From Acidimicrobiia bacterium (GTDB lineage Bacteria > Actinomycetota > Acidimicrobiia > Acidimicrobiales > AC-14): DNA of 39,598 nucleotides. How positions within the stretch are numbered: position 1 is the stretch's first letter; the number at the start of each line of letters is the position of its first letter. The notes below the pieces were generated by a model. The model had not been told where the DNA came from. It saw only the letters and a list, made by a program, of their open reading frames with translations, and made no database searches. Location of the stretch: NCBI GenBank assembly GCA_023264995.1, contig JAHFUR010000041.1:1-39598 (forward strand), read 5' to 3'. Both the position numbers and the translations under genes were made by a program. Below, one piece after another: positions 14,761-23,757 of the stretch.

Positions 14761-15033
14761 ATGGCCACCGTCCGTATCCCCACGCAACTGCGCACCCTGT
14801 CCGGGGGCGCGGCCGAGGTGTCCGTCGACGGGTCCACCGTCGGCGAGGTGCTCAAAGCCCTCGATGCCGCCTACCCCGGTTTCCAGGCCCGCCTCTTCGA
14901 CGACGCCGGCGGCCTCCGCCGCTTCGTCAACGTGTTCGTGGCCGACGAAGACGTCCGCTTCTCCGACGGTCTCGGCACCGCCGTCGAGCCGAGCCAGACC
15001 GTCAGCATCATCCCCGCCGTCGCCGGCGGCTAG
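14761..15033 (+). CDS. ThiS/MoaD-like sulfur carrier protein
   Basis: A 90-residue beta-grasp (ubiquitin-like) protein. It opens MATVRIPTQLRTLSGG, contains VGEVLKALDAAYPGFQARLFD and VNVFVADEDVRFSDGL, and ends IIPAVAGG. The terminal Gly-Gly is the residue pair that is adenylated and turned into a thiocarboxylate in ThiS, MoaD and CysO. CysO of mycobacteria, which feeds sulfur to CysM for cysteine synthesis, is the closest functional model. The start lies 6 bases after the thrC-like stop, so both share the SAM riboswitch transcript. No adenylating enzyme or JAMM protease gene is nearby, so a partner encoded elsewhere must serve it. Confidence 0.9.
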   Translation: MATVRIPTQLRTLSGGAAEVSVDGSTVGEVLKALDAAYPGFQARLFDDAGGLRRFVNVFVADEDVRFSDGLGTAVEPSQTVSIIPAVAGG

Positions 15034-15094
15034 CTCCGGCGCCGCCCTCCGGCGCCGGCCCCGGTTGCGCAGGCCCGCCGCGCGTGGTTTGCTG

Positions 15095-15121
15095 TTAGCA
15101 CTCGACAGTAGAGAGTGCTAA
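15095..15121. promoter_or_regulatory. CIRCE operator (HrcA binding site)
   Basis: TTAGCACTC (15095-15103), nine bases, then GAGTGCTAA (15113-15121): a perfect CIRCE. It puts groEL under the heat-inducible repressor HrcA, which is not encoded in the window. Confidence 0.95.
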
Positions 15122-16801
<1,680 letters not shown>

Positions 16802-16827
16802 GTCGTCGACGCAGGAAACGCTGTGAC

Positions 16828-16857
16828 GCAGCCCCGGCCCCTCAGGGCCGGGGCTGC
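16828..16857 (+). terminator. groEL terminator
   Basis: A perfect 13-bp GC-rich stem (16828-16840 with 16845-16857) closes a 4-base loop CTCA and is followed by ACCCTTTCTA. This is the closest to a classic intrinsic terminator in the backbone. Confidence 0.8.
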
Positions 16858-16884
16858 ACCCTTTCTACCTGTATGACGAACGGC

Positions 16885-16890
16885 TACAGT
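16885..16890 (+). promoter_or_regulatory. -10 box TACAGT of the small lipoprotein gene
   Basis: TACAGT ends 6 bases before GTG 16897, implying a leaderless transcript and arguing against the ATG at 16873 that lies upstream of the box. Confidence 0.45.
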
Positions 16891-16896
16891 CCGGCC

Positions 16897-17340
16897 GTGA
16901 CCGCATCCCGTACTCGACTTTGTGCCGTCGCCCTCTTCGCCGCCCTCGCCGCAGGTGCCTGTTCGTCAGGGGGCGGCGATGGCCGCGCCACCGGGGCCAA
17001 GGGCACCTATGTGGCCCAGGTCGACCCCATCTGTGCCGACCTCCGGGCCAAGCTCGGCGGCGAGCTGGGCAAGGACCCGGCCAAGCAGGCCACCGAGGTG
17101 GAGGCCGCGGTCCAGAAGATCATGGCGGTCAAGAAGCCGGCGGAGGACAGCGAGCGGGCCGACCTCTTCATCGCCGCCATGCAGAACCTGTACATCGCCC
17201 TGCAGGACATCGACCAGTCGCGGATCGTCAACGACGCGACCCGCGTCACCAAGGCCCAGGGCTACGTGACCACGGCCACCAAGACTGCGGCCAGTGCGGC
17301 CAAGTCCTATGGCATGGTGGAGTGTGCCCGTTCGTTCTGA
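16897..17340 (+). CDS. Small predicted lipoprotein
   Basis: A 147-residue protein that starts MTASRTRLCAVALFAALAAGACSSGGG: a signal peptide with lipobox AGAC and a Ser/Gly linker. The mature domain is mostly helical (YVAQVDPICADLRAKLGGEL, VEAAVQKIMAVKKPAEDSER, DLFIAAMQNLYIALQDIDQSR) with two further cysteines (CADL, VECARSF) that could form a disulfide. I do not recognise a named family. Similar small helical lipoproteins are common in actinobacteria. The gene overlaps the start of hemQ by 17 bp with the chosen start. Confidence 0.72.
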   Translation: MTASRTRLCAVALFAALAAGACSSGGGDGRATGAKGTYVAQVDPICADLRAKLGGELGKDPAKQATEVEAAVQKIMAVKKPAEDSERADLFIAAMQNLYIALQDIDQSRIVNDATRVTKAQGYVTTATKTAASAAKSYGMVECARSF

Positions 17341-18016
17341 CCCCGTGATCTCCGAGGCCGGCTGGGGGGTGCTGCACCTCTTCTGCCACCTCGGGCCGGC
17401 GGTCGACAACGAGGCGGTCAGCACGGCGGTCAAGGCCGCCCAGGAGGGCGACCACCAGGTGGTGTGCTTCGCCGTCCTCGGCCACAAGGCCGACGTCGGG
17501 TTCATGGCCGTCGGGCCCGACCTGTGGCGCCTGCGCCGGCTCCAGGCCGACCTCGCCGCCGCCGGCCTGGCGGTGGCCGACTCCTATCTGTCGATGACCG
17601 AGGTCTCCGAGTACGCCCAGGGCGCGCCGCCGGAGCGGCTGGAGCCCCGGCTGCACCCCAAGCTGCCGCCCGAGGGCAAGCGGGTCATCTGCTTCTACCC
17701 CATGTCCAAGCGGCGGGGCGTGGCCGGCAACTGGTACATGCTCCCCTACGAGGAGCGGCGTGACCTCATGGAGATGCACGGCCGGAAGGGCCGGGAGTTC
17801 GCCGGCCGCGTGGTCCAGCTCGTCACCGGCTCCACTGGCCTCGACGACTGGGAGTGGGGCGTCACCCTGTTCGCCGCCGACCCGGCCGACCTCAAGGCCT
17901 GCGTCTACGAGATGCGCTTCGACCCGGCCTCGGCCGTCTACGCCGAGTTCGGCACCTTCGTCACCGGGCTGGTGGCGCCGATCGAGGAGCTGCTGGCCGA
18001 GGTCGGCCGAGGCTGA
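17324..18016 (+). CDS. hemQ: HemQ, coproheme decarboxylase (chlorite dismutase family)
   Basis: HemQ carries out the last step of the coproporphyrin-dependent heme pathway used by actinobacteria and firmicutes, converting coproheme to heme b with peroxide. The 230-residue protein has the family's double ferredoxin-like layout. The key C-terminal motifs are YPMSKRRG (catalytic-site Tyr), NWYMLPYEERRDLMEMHGRK with the heme-ligand His, and DDWEWGVTLFA, YEMRFDPASAVYAEFG. GTG 17324 overlaps the lipoprotein gene; GTG 17345, five bases after that stop, is equally possible. No other heme gene is adjacent. Confidence 0.92.
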   Translation: MPVRSDPVISEAGWGVLHLFCHLGPAVDNEAVSTAVKAAQEGDHQVVCFAVLGHKADVGFMAVGPDLWRLRRLQADLAAAGLAVADSYLSMTEVSEYAQGAPPERLEPRLHPKLPPEGKRVICFYPMSKRRGVAGNWYMLPYEERRDLMEMHGRKGREFAGRVVQLVTGSTGLDDWEWGVTLFAADPADLKACVYEMRFDPASAVYAEFGTFVTGLVAPIEELLAEVGRG

Positions 18017-18029
18017 CCCGGGCCCCCGG

Positions 18030-18035
18030 TACGGT
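18030..18035 (+). promoter_or_regulatory. -10 box TACGGT of larE
   Basis: TACGGT ends 7 bases before GTG 18043. Together with the PP-loop alignment it selects this start. Confidence 0.45.
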
Positions 18036-18042
18036 GGGAGCC

Positions 18043-18828
18043 GTGCCCGCCGACCTCGACGTCCTGCGTGACCGCCTCCGCGAGCTCGACCGGGTGGCCG
18101 TCGCCTTCAGCGGCGGCGCCGACTCGGCGTTCCTGGCCTGGGTCGCCCACGACACGCTGGGCGCCGACCGGGTGCTGGCCGTGACCGCCGTCTCCCCCTC
18201 GCTGGCCGCCGACGAGGCGGCCGACTGCGCCGCCCTGGCCCAGGAGTGGGGCCTGCGCTGGTCGGGCGTGCGCACCGCCGAGCTCGACCGGCCCGAGTAC
18301 GTGGCCAACGGCACCGACCGGTGCTTCCACTGCAAGGCCGAGCTGATGGACGTCGTCGGCCCGCTGGCCGCCGCCGAGGGGGCCACGGTCGTACTGGGCG
18401 TGAACGTCGACGACCTCGGCGACCACCGCCCCGGCCAGCAGGCCGCCGGCGAGCGGGGCGCGGTGTTCCCCCTGGTCGACGCCGGCTTCACCAAGGCCGA
18501 GGTGCGCCAGGCCTCCCGTCGGCTCGGGCTGCGCACCTGGGACAAGCCGGCGGCGGCCTGCCTGGCGTCGCGCGTCCCCTACGGCACCCCGGTCACCCTG
18601 CGCACCCTCGACGGTGTAGGCCGGGCCGAGGCCGCCCTTCACCGCCTCGGCTTCCGCCAGGTGAGGGTCCGCCACCACGGGGAGGTCGCCCGCCTCGAGT
18701 TCGAGCTCGACGACCTGCCCGCCGCCCTGGCCCGCCGCCAGGACGTGGTTGACGCGGTCAAGGCCGCCGGCTACCGCTGGGTGGCCGTCGACCTCGAGGG
18801 GTTCCGCTCCGGCAACCTCAACCCCTGA
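18043..18828 (+). CDS. larE: LarE-like ATP-dependent sacrificial sulfur transferase
   Basis: LarE adenylates and then thiolates the pyridinium dicarboxylate precursor of the nickel-pincer cofactor, donating sulfur from its own cysteine in the classical case. The 261-residue protein has the PP-loop AFSGGADSAFL, the CFHCKAELMD segment, VLGVNVDDLGDHRPGQ, and PAAACLASRVPYGT with the Cys equivalent to the sacrificial residue. Three cysteines (CFHC and ACLASR) also allow a [4Fe-4S] version known in some LarE proteins. No larA, larB or larC is in the window. It could serve another PP-loop thiolation. It converges on apgM with a long inverted repeat between. Confidence 0.87.
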   Translation: MPADLDVLRDRLRELDRVAVAFSGGADSAFLAWVAHDTLGADRVLAVTAVSPSLAADEAADCAALAQEWGLRWSGVRTAELDRPEYVANGTDRCFHCKAELMDVVGPLAAAEGATVVLGVNVDDLGDHRPGQQAAGERGAVFPLVDAGFTKAEVRQASRRLGLRTWDKPAAACLASRVPYGTPVTLRTLDGVGRAEAALHRLGFRQVRVRHHGEVARLEFELDDLPAALARRQDVVDAVKAAGYRWVAVDLEGFRSGNLNP

Positions 18829-18829
18829 C

Positions 18830-18877
18830 GCGTGTGGTCAATCGGGGGTGCCATAGCACCACCGATTGACCACACGC
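18830..18877. terminator. Bidirectional hairpin between larE and apgM
   Basis: GCGTGTGGTCAATCGG (18830-18845) is perfectly complementary to 18862-18877, and the stem extends inwards through GGTGC/GCACC. It lies between convergent genes and has no T-tract. Confidence 0.7.
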
Positions 18878-18884
18878 TCGGTGC

Positions 18885-20084
18885 CTACGCCCCGTACTTG
18901 GCCAACCGGCCGGCGACGTTGAGCATGATCGGCATCAGCTCGCGCGCCGGGCGCCGGCCGAGGGCGCCGAGGAGGCAGTCGCGCTCGCCGAAGCGGGTGA
19001 CCTGGTCCCGGCCGGCCCGTTCACCGTGGACCAGGACGGGCACCGGGTGCCAGGAGTGGGCGGCCATCTGGCTGGGGGTGGCGTGGTCGCCAGTGACGGC
19101 CACCACGTCGGGCCCCATGGCCATGAGCTGGGGCACGACATGGTCGAGCGCCTCGATGGCGGCGACCTTGGCGTCGAAGTTCCCGTCCTCGCCGGCAGAG
19201 TCGGCCGGCTTGTGGTGGAAGAAGAACAGGTCGTAGTCGTCCCAGTGCTCCTTGAGGAGCACGAGCTGCTCGTCGATGTTGGCCGGCGGGCCGACCACGT
19301 CCATCCCGACCAGGCGGCCGATGCCCCGGTACATCGGGTAGACGGCGATGGCCGCGGCCCGCAAGCCATAGCGCTCCCCGACGGTCGGGAGCTGGCGGTG
19401 GGAATCGAGGCCCCGGAGCAGGAGGGTGGTGGCCTTGGGCTGGCCGGCGAGCATGGCCCGGACCTGGCGGTCGAGCTCGGCCACCACCTCGGCGGTGTGC
19501 GCCGCGGCCGGGGCCTGGGCCACCGGCACGAGGGGGGCGACGCCGACCTTCTGGGGGTCGGTGTCGCCGACGTTGGGGTCGAGGTCGGGACCACGGAGCA
19601 CGACGAGCACCCGGTGCTGGGCCTCGTGGACGAACAGCACCTCGACCCCGGGGATCGACACCCCGGCGTTGAGCAGCTCCACCACCTCGGCCGCCTCGGC
19701 GTCGGGGAGGCGGCCGGCACGCCGGTCGGTGATGGTCCCCTGGCCGTCGATCGTGGCCAGGTTGCCGCGGGCGGCGACGTCGCCCGGGTTGAGGTGCACC
19801 TCCAGGCCGGCGGCCGACAGCGCCCCCCGGCCCAGGTGGTAGTCGAACGGCTCGTAGCCGAAGAGCGACATGTGCGCCGGCCCCGACCCGGGCGTGATGC
19901 CGGGGCCAACCGGGTCGAGGAGGCCGGTGAGGCTGGCCGCGGCCAGCGCGTCGAGGTTGGGGGTGTCGGCCTCCTCCAGCTCCGTGCCCCGCTCAGCCGT
20001 GGCGAAGCCGGCCAGACCGTCGAGGACGACGAGCAGGATCTTGCTGGTCGCAGGTTGGACGAGGGTGGACAGGTCGAACGTCAT
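18885..20084 (-). CDS. apgM: ApgM, cofactor-independent phosphoglycerate mutase (archaeal type)
   Basis: It interconverts 3- and 2-phosphoglycerate in glycolysis without 2,3-bisphosphoglycerate. The 399-residue protein is in the alkaline phosphatase superfamily. Metal and active-site motifs are KILLVVLDGLAGF, TPNLDALAA, GITPGSGPAHMSLFGY (nucleophile region), RGNLATID, HHKPADSAGEDGNFDAKV, and VVAVTGDHATPSQM. GGAGG lies 4 bases before the ATG, and a minus-strand TACGCT (20095-20100) is a likely -10 box. Unlike its neighbours, it therefore probably has a short leader with a ribosome site. Confidence 0.93.
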   Translation of the reverse strand: MTFDLSTLVQPATSKILLVVLDGLAGFATAERGTELEEADTPNLDALAAASLTGLLDPVGPGITPGSGPAHMSLFGYEPFDYHLGRGALSAAGLEVHLNPGDVAARGNLATIDGQGTITDRRAGRLPDAEAAEVVELLNAGVSIPGVEVLFVHEAQHRVLVVLRGPDLDPNVGDTDPQKVGVAPLVPVAQAPAAAHTAEVVAELDRQVRAMLAGQPKATTLLLRGLDSHRQLPTVGERYGLRAAAIAVYPMYRGIGRLVGMDVVGPPANIDEQLVLLKEHWDDYDLFFFHHKPADSAGEDGNFDAKVAAIEALDHVVPQLMAMGPDVVAVTGDHATPSQMAAHSWHPVPVLVHGERAGRDQVTRFGERDCLLGALGRRPARELMPIMLNVAGRLAKYGA

Positions 20085-20120
20085 AGTGCCTCCAGCGTAC
20101 GGCGTGGCCGGAGGGCCCCC

Positions 20121-20639
20121 TCAGCCTGGTGCCGGCTCCATGAGGTAGCCGCGTGACCGCACGGTGCGTATGGCCAGGCCGACAGGGGTCAGCCGCCGGC
20201 GCAGGCGGAGCACGTGGACATCGAGGGCATTGCGACCAGGGGCCCCCGTCGGCCATCCCGCTCGGATCAAGAGATCCCGGCTGGTCACCGCCCCCAGCCG
20301 CTCGAGGAGAGCCTCGGCCAGCCGGGCCTCCAGCGGGGGCAGGGCTACCCACGACCCGTGGACCCGCAGGACGCCGAAATCATCGATCACCGGCTCGGTC
20401 GGACCTGGGTCGTGGCTGTGGCCGTTGGTGGTGTGGGCCTGGCTGCGCACGGCGAGCGCGTCGACGCGGGCCCGCACCTCGTTCTCGGCCGCGGGCACCC
20501 GGATCCAGTCCTCGAGACAGTCGGCGACCGGTGGCGGCTCTTCTCCATCGGGCACGAGGAGCAGGCGAGGCTCGCCGGCCAGGCTGATCCGGGACCGCCG
20601 GCCCTCCTCCTCGGGCCACCTGAGCATGGTGACGTCCAT
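20121..20639 (-). CDS. Winged-helix transcriptional regulator with a degenerate receiver-like N-terminus
   Basis: A 172-residue protein whose C-terminal half (about 85-170) is an OmpR/PhoB-type winged helix: FGVLRVHGSWVALPPLEARLAEALL, VTSRDLLIRAGW, NALDVHVLRLRRRLTPVGLAIRTVRSRGYLM. The N-terminal ~70 residues have receiver-like length and strands but no phospho-acceptor Asp or conserved Lys that I can place. It is probably not controlled by phosphorylation, as in atypical regulators such as GlnR. It is divergent from tRNA-Gly, and the next gene downstream is apgM; neither context reveals its target. Confidence 0.8.
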   Translation of the reverse strand: MDVTMLRWPEEEGRRSRISLAGEPRLLLVPDGEEPPPVADCLEDWIRVPAAENEVRARVDALAVRSQAHTTNGHSHDPGPTEPVIDDFGVLRVHGSWVALPPLEARLAEALLERLGAVTSRDLLIRAGWPTGAPGRNALDVHVLRLRRRLTPVGLAIRTVRSRGYLMEPAPG

Positions 20640-20723
20640 CCCTGACGACCATAGAGACGCAACATTGCAGCGGTGTTTCGCCGGGGTGAACTACTGGCGC
20701 TTCGATGGCGCCCGCCGCCGGCG

Positions 20724-20729
20724 GTAAGG
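20724..20729 (+). promoter_or_regulatory. -10 box TAAGGT of tRNA-Gly
   Basis: TAAGGT ends 11 bases before the mature 5' end of tRNA-Gly. Confidence 0.5.
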
Positions 20730-20740
20730 TGGGCCGCTAC

Positions 20741-20814
20741 GCGGGCGTAGTTCAGAGGCAGAACATCAGCTTCCCAAGCTGAGAACGCGAGTTCGATTCT
20801 CGTCGCCCGCTCCA
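20741..20814 (+). tRNA. tRNA-Gly (anticodon CCC), integration target
   Basis: Acceptor strands GCGGGCG and CGCCCGC (20804-20810) pair. The anticodon stem TCAGC/GCTGA encloses TTCCCAA, giving anticodon CCC. The T arm is CGAGT-TCGATTC, and CCA is encoded. An integrase gene lies just downstream, so the 3' end is the probable attachment site. Confidence 0.95.
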
Positions 20815-20825
20815 CTCGAAGGCCC

Positions 20826-20848
20826 AGGTCAGAGGCGGTTTCTGACCT
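20826..20848 (+). terminator. Hairpin after tRNA-Gly
   Basis: AGGTCAGA and TCTGACCT pair around GGCGGTT, 11 bases after the tRNA. It probably ends the tRNA transcript. Confidence 0.5.
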
Positions 20849-20920
20849 CTGGCCACGGTAGCGGGATCGGTGTCGTGCCACATCCGTGCCACATCGAATT
20901 GCGCTCGCTATCCTGGGAGC

Positions 20921-22060
20921 ATGGCGAGGCGGCAGTCGTGGGGAAGCATCCGCAAGCTCAACTCGGGCCGGTACCAGGCCCGGTACCGCTTCGAGGGAAT
21001 CCAGTACACCGGCCCGACGACGTTCCGTACGAAGAGCGAGGCCAACGCTTGGTTGGCGGGAGTTCGCGTCGATCTCGACCGGGGTGCTTGGATTGACCCC
21101 GATGCGGGTTCCGTCAGCCTTGCCGACTTTGCCACCGCTTGGTTAGCCGAGCGGCCCGGCCTGCGACCTCGGACCCGTGAACTCTATGAGAGCGAGCTGC
21201 GCCTCCACATCCTGCCGGTCCTCGGCGACCTCCAGCTGCGGCAGCTGAGCAGCGCCCGGGTCCGCAGCTGGCATGCCGAGATGAGCAAGCGCGAGAAGCC
21301 TGGTCCGCCCACGGTGGCGAAGTGCTACCGGCTGCTGCGGGCGGTCCTGACGACCGCCGTGGAGGACGAGCTCATACTCAAGAACCCCTGTGTTCTGAAG
21401 CGCGCCGGCGTCGAGAATGCGCCCGAGAGGCCGATCGCGACGATCGAGCAGGTGTACGCGCTCGCCGACGCAATCGAGCCTCGTTTCCGGGCGATGGTGC
21501 TCCTGGCGGCGTTCACCGGCCTACGACTCGGTGAACTGCGGGCCCTGCGTCGGAGCAAGCTTGACATCGCCCGGACGAAGGTTCAGGTCGTGGAGCAGAC
21601 ACAAGAGCTGAAGGACGGCACTCTGCTGATAGGTGAACCGAAAAGCGATGCCGGTCGGCGGACCGTCAGCTTTCCCCAAGCCATCGTCCCTGACATGGAG
21701 GCGCATCTCGCCTCCTGGGCCGCGCCCGGACGCGATGGACTTGTCTTCTGCGGGACGAAGGGCCAGCCGATGCGGCGGGCAACGTTCTACAGGGCCTGGG
21801 CGCGAGCGGTTCGTACTGTCGATGTCGACCCGGACCTGCGGTTGCACGACCTTCGGCACACCGGAAACACACTGGCGGCGTCGACGGGCGCCAGCACCAA
21901 GGAGCTGATGTCCCGCCTCGGCCACTCGTCTCCGAGAGCGGCGCTGATCTACCAGCACGCCACCGCGGATCGAGACGCTGCGATCGCTCGTGCTCTCAGC
22001 GATCTGATTGTTCAACGAGGACAGAGTGGTAGCCACGGCGGCGAGCTGACAGGGATTTGA
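20921..22060 (+). CDS. int: Tyrosine recombinase (phage/ICE-type integrase)
   Basis: A site-specific recombinase of 379 residues. The N-terminal arm-binding part (KLNSGRYQARYRFEGIQYTG) and a SAM-like core-binding domain (WLAERPGLRPRTRELYESEL) precede the catalytic domain. The full catalytic set is present: Arg202 in TGLRLGELRAL, Lys241 in GEPKSDAGRR, His309/Arg312 in HDLRHTGNTLAA, His335 in RLGHSSPRAA and nucleophile Tyr344 in LIYQHAT. ATG 20921 is the natural start (MARRQSWGSIRKL); an upstream GTG/ATG region offers no better one. It starts about 106 bp from tRNA-Gly and points away, as in actinobacterial integrative elements. No excisionase gene is seen beside it. Confidence 0.95.
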   Translation: MARRQSWGSIRKLNSGRYQARYRFEGIQYTGPTTFRTKSEANAWLAGVRVDLDRGAWIDPDAGSVSLADFATAWLAERPGLRPRTRELYESELRLHILPVLGDLQLRQLSSARVRSWHAEMSKREKPGPPTVAKCYRLLRAVLTTAVEDELILKNPCVLKRAGVENAPERPIATIEQVYALADAIEPRFRAMVLLAAFTGLRLGELRALRRSKLDIARTKVQVVEQTQELKDGTLLIGEPKSDAGRRTVSFPQAIVPDMEAHLASWAAPGRDGLVFCGTKGQPMRRATFYRAWARAVRTVDVDPDLRLHDLRHTGNTLAASTGASTKELMSRLGHSSPRAALIYQHATADRDAAIARALSDLIVQRGQSGSHGGELTGI

Positions 22061-22425
22061 CCCCTCGGAATTGGGGCTGCCAGAGCGGACCACACAACAC
22101 TCGCTGGCAGGGTTCGTACCGGACCTCTTCGCCGGTCCCAAAAACCCATGATGCAAAGGGCCCTTGGGGACCCATCGTCTTCTCGCCGCCAAATCCGTCG
22201 ATCGCGTATAAGGCCAGGATGCTCTGGCGTCGGTCATTCGTGTATCCCTGCCACCCAAGCTTGGAAACATATGTTCGGACAATCGGATGTCAACTGCCTC
22301 TGTGAGAAGCACAAGCTGAGATGTCCCGCCCAGTGTGTCGGCGCCGGCTCTACGCTCAGTCGCGGTCGGACGCCGGTCGGACGAACCCAGGGCGCGGATA
22401 GCTTTTGACGCTAATGGAGGACACT
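22061..22425. other. Intergenic region after the integrase, no gene seen
   Basis: About 365 bp with lower GC than the backbone. A weak CCCC/GGGG hairpin lies just after the integrase stop (about 22062-22078). I see no convincing gene, repeat or RNA. Confidence 0.5.
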
Positions 22426-22794
22426 GTGGATGCAACCTTCCACCTCCCAGCCGATCTGGCGGAGGAGCTTGTCGCGGAGGGACTCGCCAATAGGTACGAG
22501 CCACCTCTTGTGAAAGTGGGGGGCGCGACAATGCTGTCGGTCGGGGACGTCGCCGCACCAACGCTGATCATGCTCAGTGTTGGTGCGGACATCGTCGCTG
22601 TCACGGGCATTCGTGCTCCCCTTGCGGTGATCGCGGAGAGAATCTCTCAGTGGACACAACGTGCGGGGAAGTCCGGCCGCAAGTACGCATTGCTTGCGAT
22701 CGGCCCAAGGGGTCAGTTGCGACTCGATCTGGACGACCCTCCTGACTCAGCAGCGATTACGGCGCTCCTCGACCAGATATACGAGGATCACTAA
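22426..22794 (+). CDS. Small accessory protein of unknown function
   Basis: A 122-residue protein. A mixed first half (ATFHLPADLAEELVAEG, VKVGGATMLSVGDVAAPTLIMLSVGADIV) contains a moderately hydrophobic stretch at about 45-65. It is followed by an amphipathic helix (PLAVIAERISQWTQRAGKSG), strands (KYALLAIGPRGQLRLDLDDP) and a short C-terminal helix. This layout (hydrophobic stretch, basic helix, strand pair, Asp-rich end) recalls small constant components found beside STAND-type conflict systems, but the match is from memory and weak. GGAGG at 22416-22420 lies 5 bases before GTG 22426, which favours it over ATG 22414 or TTG 22405. Confidence 0.6.
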   Translation: MDATFHLPADLAEELVAEGLANRYEPPLVKVGGATMLSVGDVAAPTLIMLSVGADIVAVTGIRAPLAVIAERISQWTQRAGKSGRKYALLAIGPRGQLRLDLDDPPDSAAITALLDQIYEDH

Positions 22795-22812
22795 GGGATG
22801 GCTCAAGCGGAG

Positions 22813-23289
22813 CTAGGGTCGGTCAGGCGGGGGACCCTTCCAGCCGAGTTCCTGCCACTCCCACAGTTCAAGGAGCTGCTCTTCACTGACCGCTGGTAAG
22901 CGGCTTTCGAAGCTCTCGCGCTCCTCGATGACGAAGGACTTCGGATAGTCGAAGCTTGCCACCCACCGGTCCAGGAAGCCCTCCTGCCCCAGGAGGCCCC
23001 CAAAGGTCATCCCCCAGTCAAGGAGGAAGAACCCGACCTCCGTCGTCCAGCGGAGAGCGTCACCAAACGCAGGAATCGTGAGTTCGACCCGCTCAACCTG
23101 CGCCAAGTAATCTCCACCGGCGATCTTGTGGGACTCGCGGCGAGCACCGTCCCGGGAATAGTCAACTCCGAGAGCGTCACCAGCGGCCCTGTCGAACAGT
23201 GTGAACGGTGCGCCCGTATCGACGAGAGCTCGGACGCTCCATCGCCGAGTCCCTAGTTGGAGTCGGATCGGGACCGTCGGTCGGAGCAC
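22813..23289 (-). CDS. Retropepsin-like (clan AA) aspartic protease
   Basis: A 158-residue protein with the one-lobe aspartic protease hallmark ALVDTGAPFTLFD (Asp-Thr-Gly at 24-26), followed by the second conserved segment GGLLGQEGFLDRW. Such proteins work as dimers, each giving one catalytic Asp. The only canonical start in frame is GTG 23289. The frame upstream, back to about 23420, still reads protein-like (FVPFPYRPEDRF, then GPPIPVLRP) but has no start codon, so the N-terminus is uncertain. The DUF5678-like gene 80 bp upstream on the same strand forms a pair often seen together. Substrate and role are unknown. Confidence 0.78.
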   Translation of the reverse strand: MLRPTVPIRLQLGTRRWSVRALVDTGAPFTLFDRAAGDALGVDYSRDGARRESHKIAGGDYLAQVERVELTIPAFGDALRWTTEVGFFLLDWGMTFGGLLGQEGFLDRWVASFDYPKSFVIEERESFESRLPAVSEEQLLELWEWQELGWKGPPPDRP

Positions 23290-23366
23290 CGGGATCGGGG
23301 GTCCTACCGACGGTTGGAAGCGATCCTCTGGGCGGTACGGGAAGGGTACGAAGCGCGGCTCCGCGA

Positions 23367-23576
23367 TTAGCCGACTCCCACCATCCAGCTTGTCGAGGGC
23401 GGCGCGACGTACTCCGCTATCGCATCCTCTCCCTCCGAGCCGAGCGCCTGTACGAGCTCAACCAACGCCGGCGCGGTGTCGGCCGCCGCAACGACCCGTC
23501 CCGCCTTGACCGCGACCCATTTCCCGACGTACTTATCCAGCTCAGCCGGCCTCTGGACTGGCTCGAACTCACTCAC
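23367..23576 (-). CDS. DUF5678-like small protein, partner of the aspartic protease
   Basis: A 69-residue protein: VSEFEPVQRPAELDKYVGKW is followed by VAVKAGRVVAAADTAPALVELV. The pattern 'KYVGKWVAVKAGRVVAAADT.' is the core of short DUF5678 proteins that often precede clan AA aspartic protease genes. GTG 23576 follows a weak AAGAGG. A longer frame to 23873 exists, but its N-terminal part has no protein-like character and runs into the opposing regulator gene. The TAA stop is 78 bp before the protease GTG. A protease-substrate or toxin-antitoxin type link is possible but not shown. Confidence 0.62.
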   Translation of the reverse strand: MSEFEPVQRPAELDKYVGKWVAVKAGRVVAAADTAPALVELVQALGSEGEDAIAEYVAPPSTSWMVGVG

Positions 23577-23757
23577 GCGCCGCGGCCTCTTCGTGATGAA
23601 CGATCGTACCAGCGACCCCGTCGGGGCGCGCCTCCGAGTTGGTTCCCAATGGTCATTAGCCAATGATAGGCCGGGCATTGAGGTGGTCGGAGGGATGCAC
23701 CGGTCGCATCCGTGCTGGTCAGGGTCCTTTCTCAGTGACAGACTAATGAGGCTGCCA

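Noticed and set aside
23476-23757. 94-residue N-terminal extension of the XRE-like regulator
   Set aside because: It overlaps the DUF5678-like gene on the opposite strand, lacks protein-like pattern, and ATG 23758 has a plausible ribosome site.
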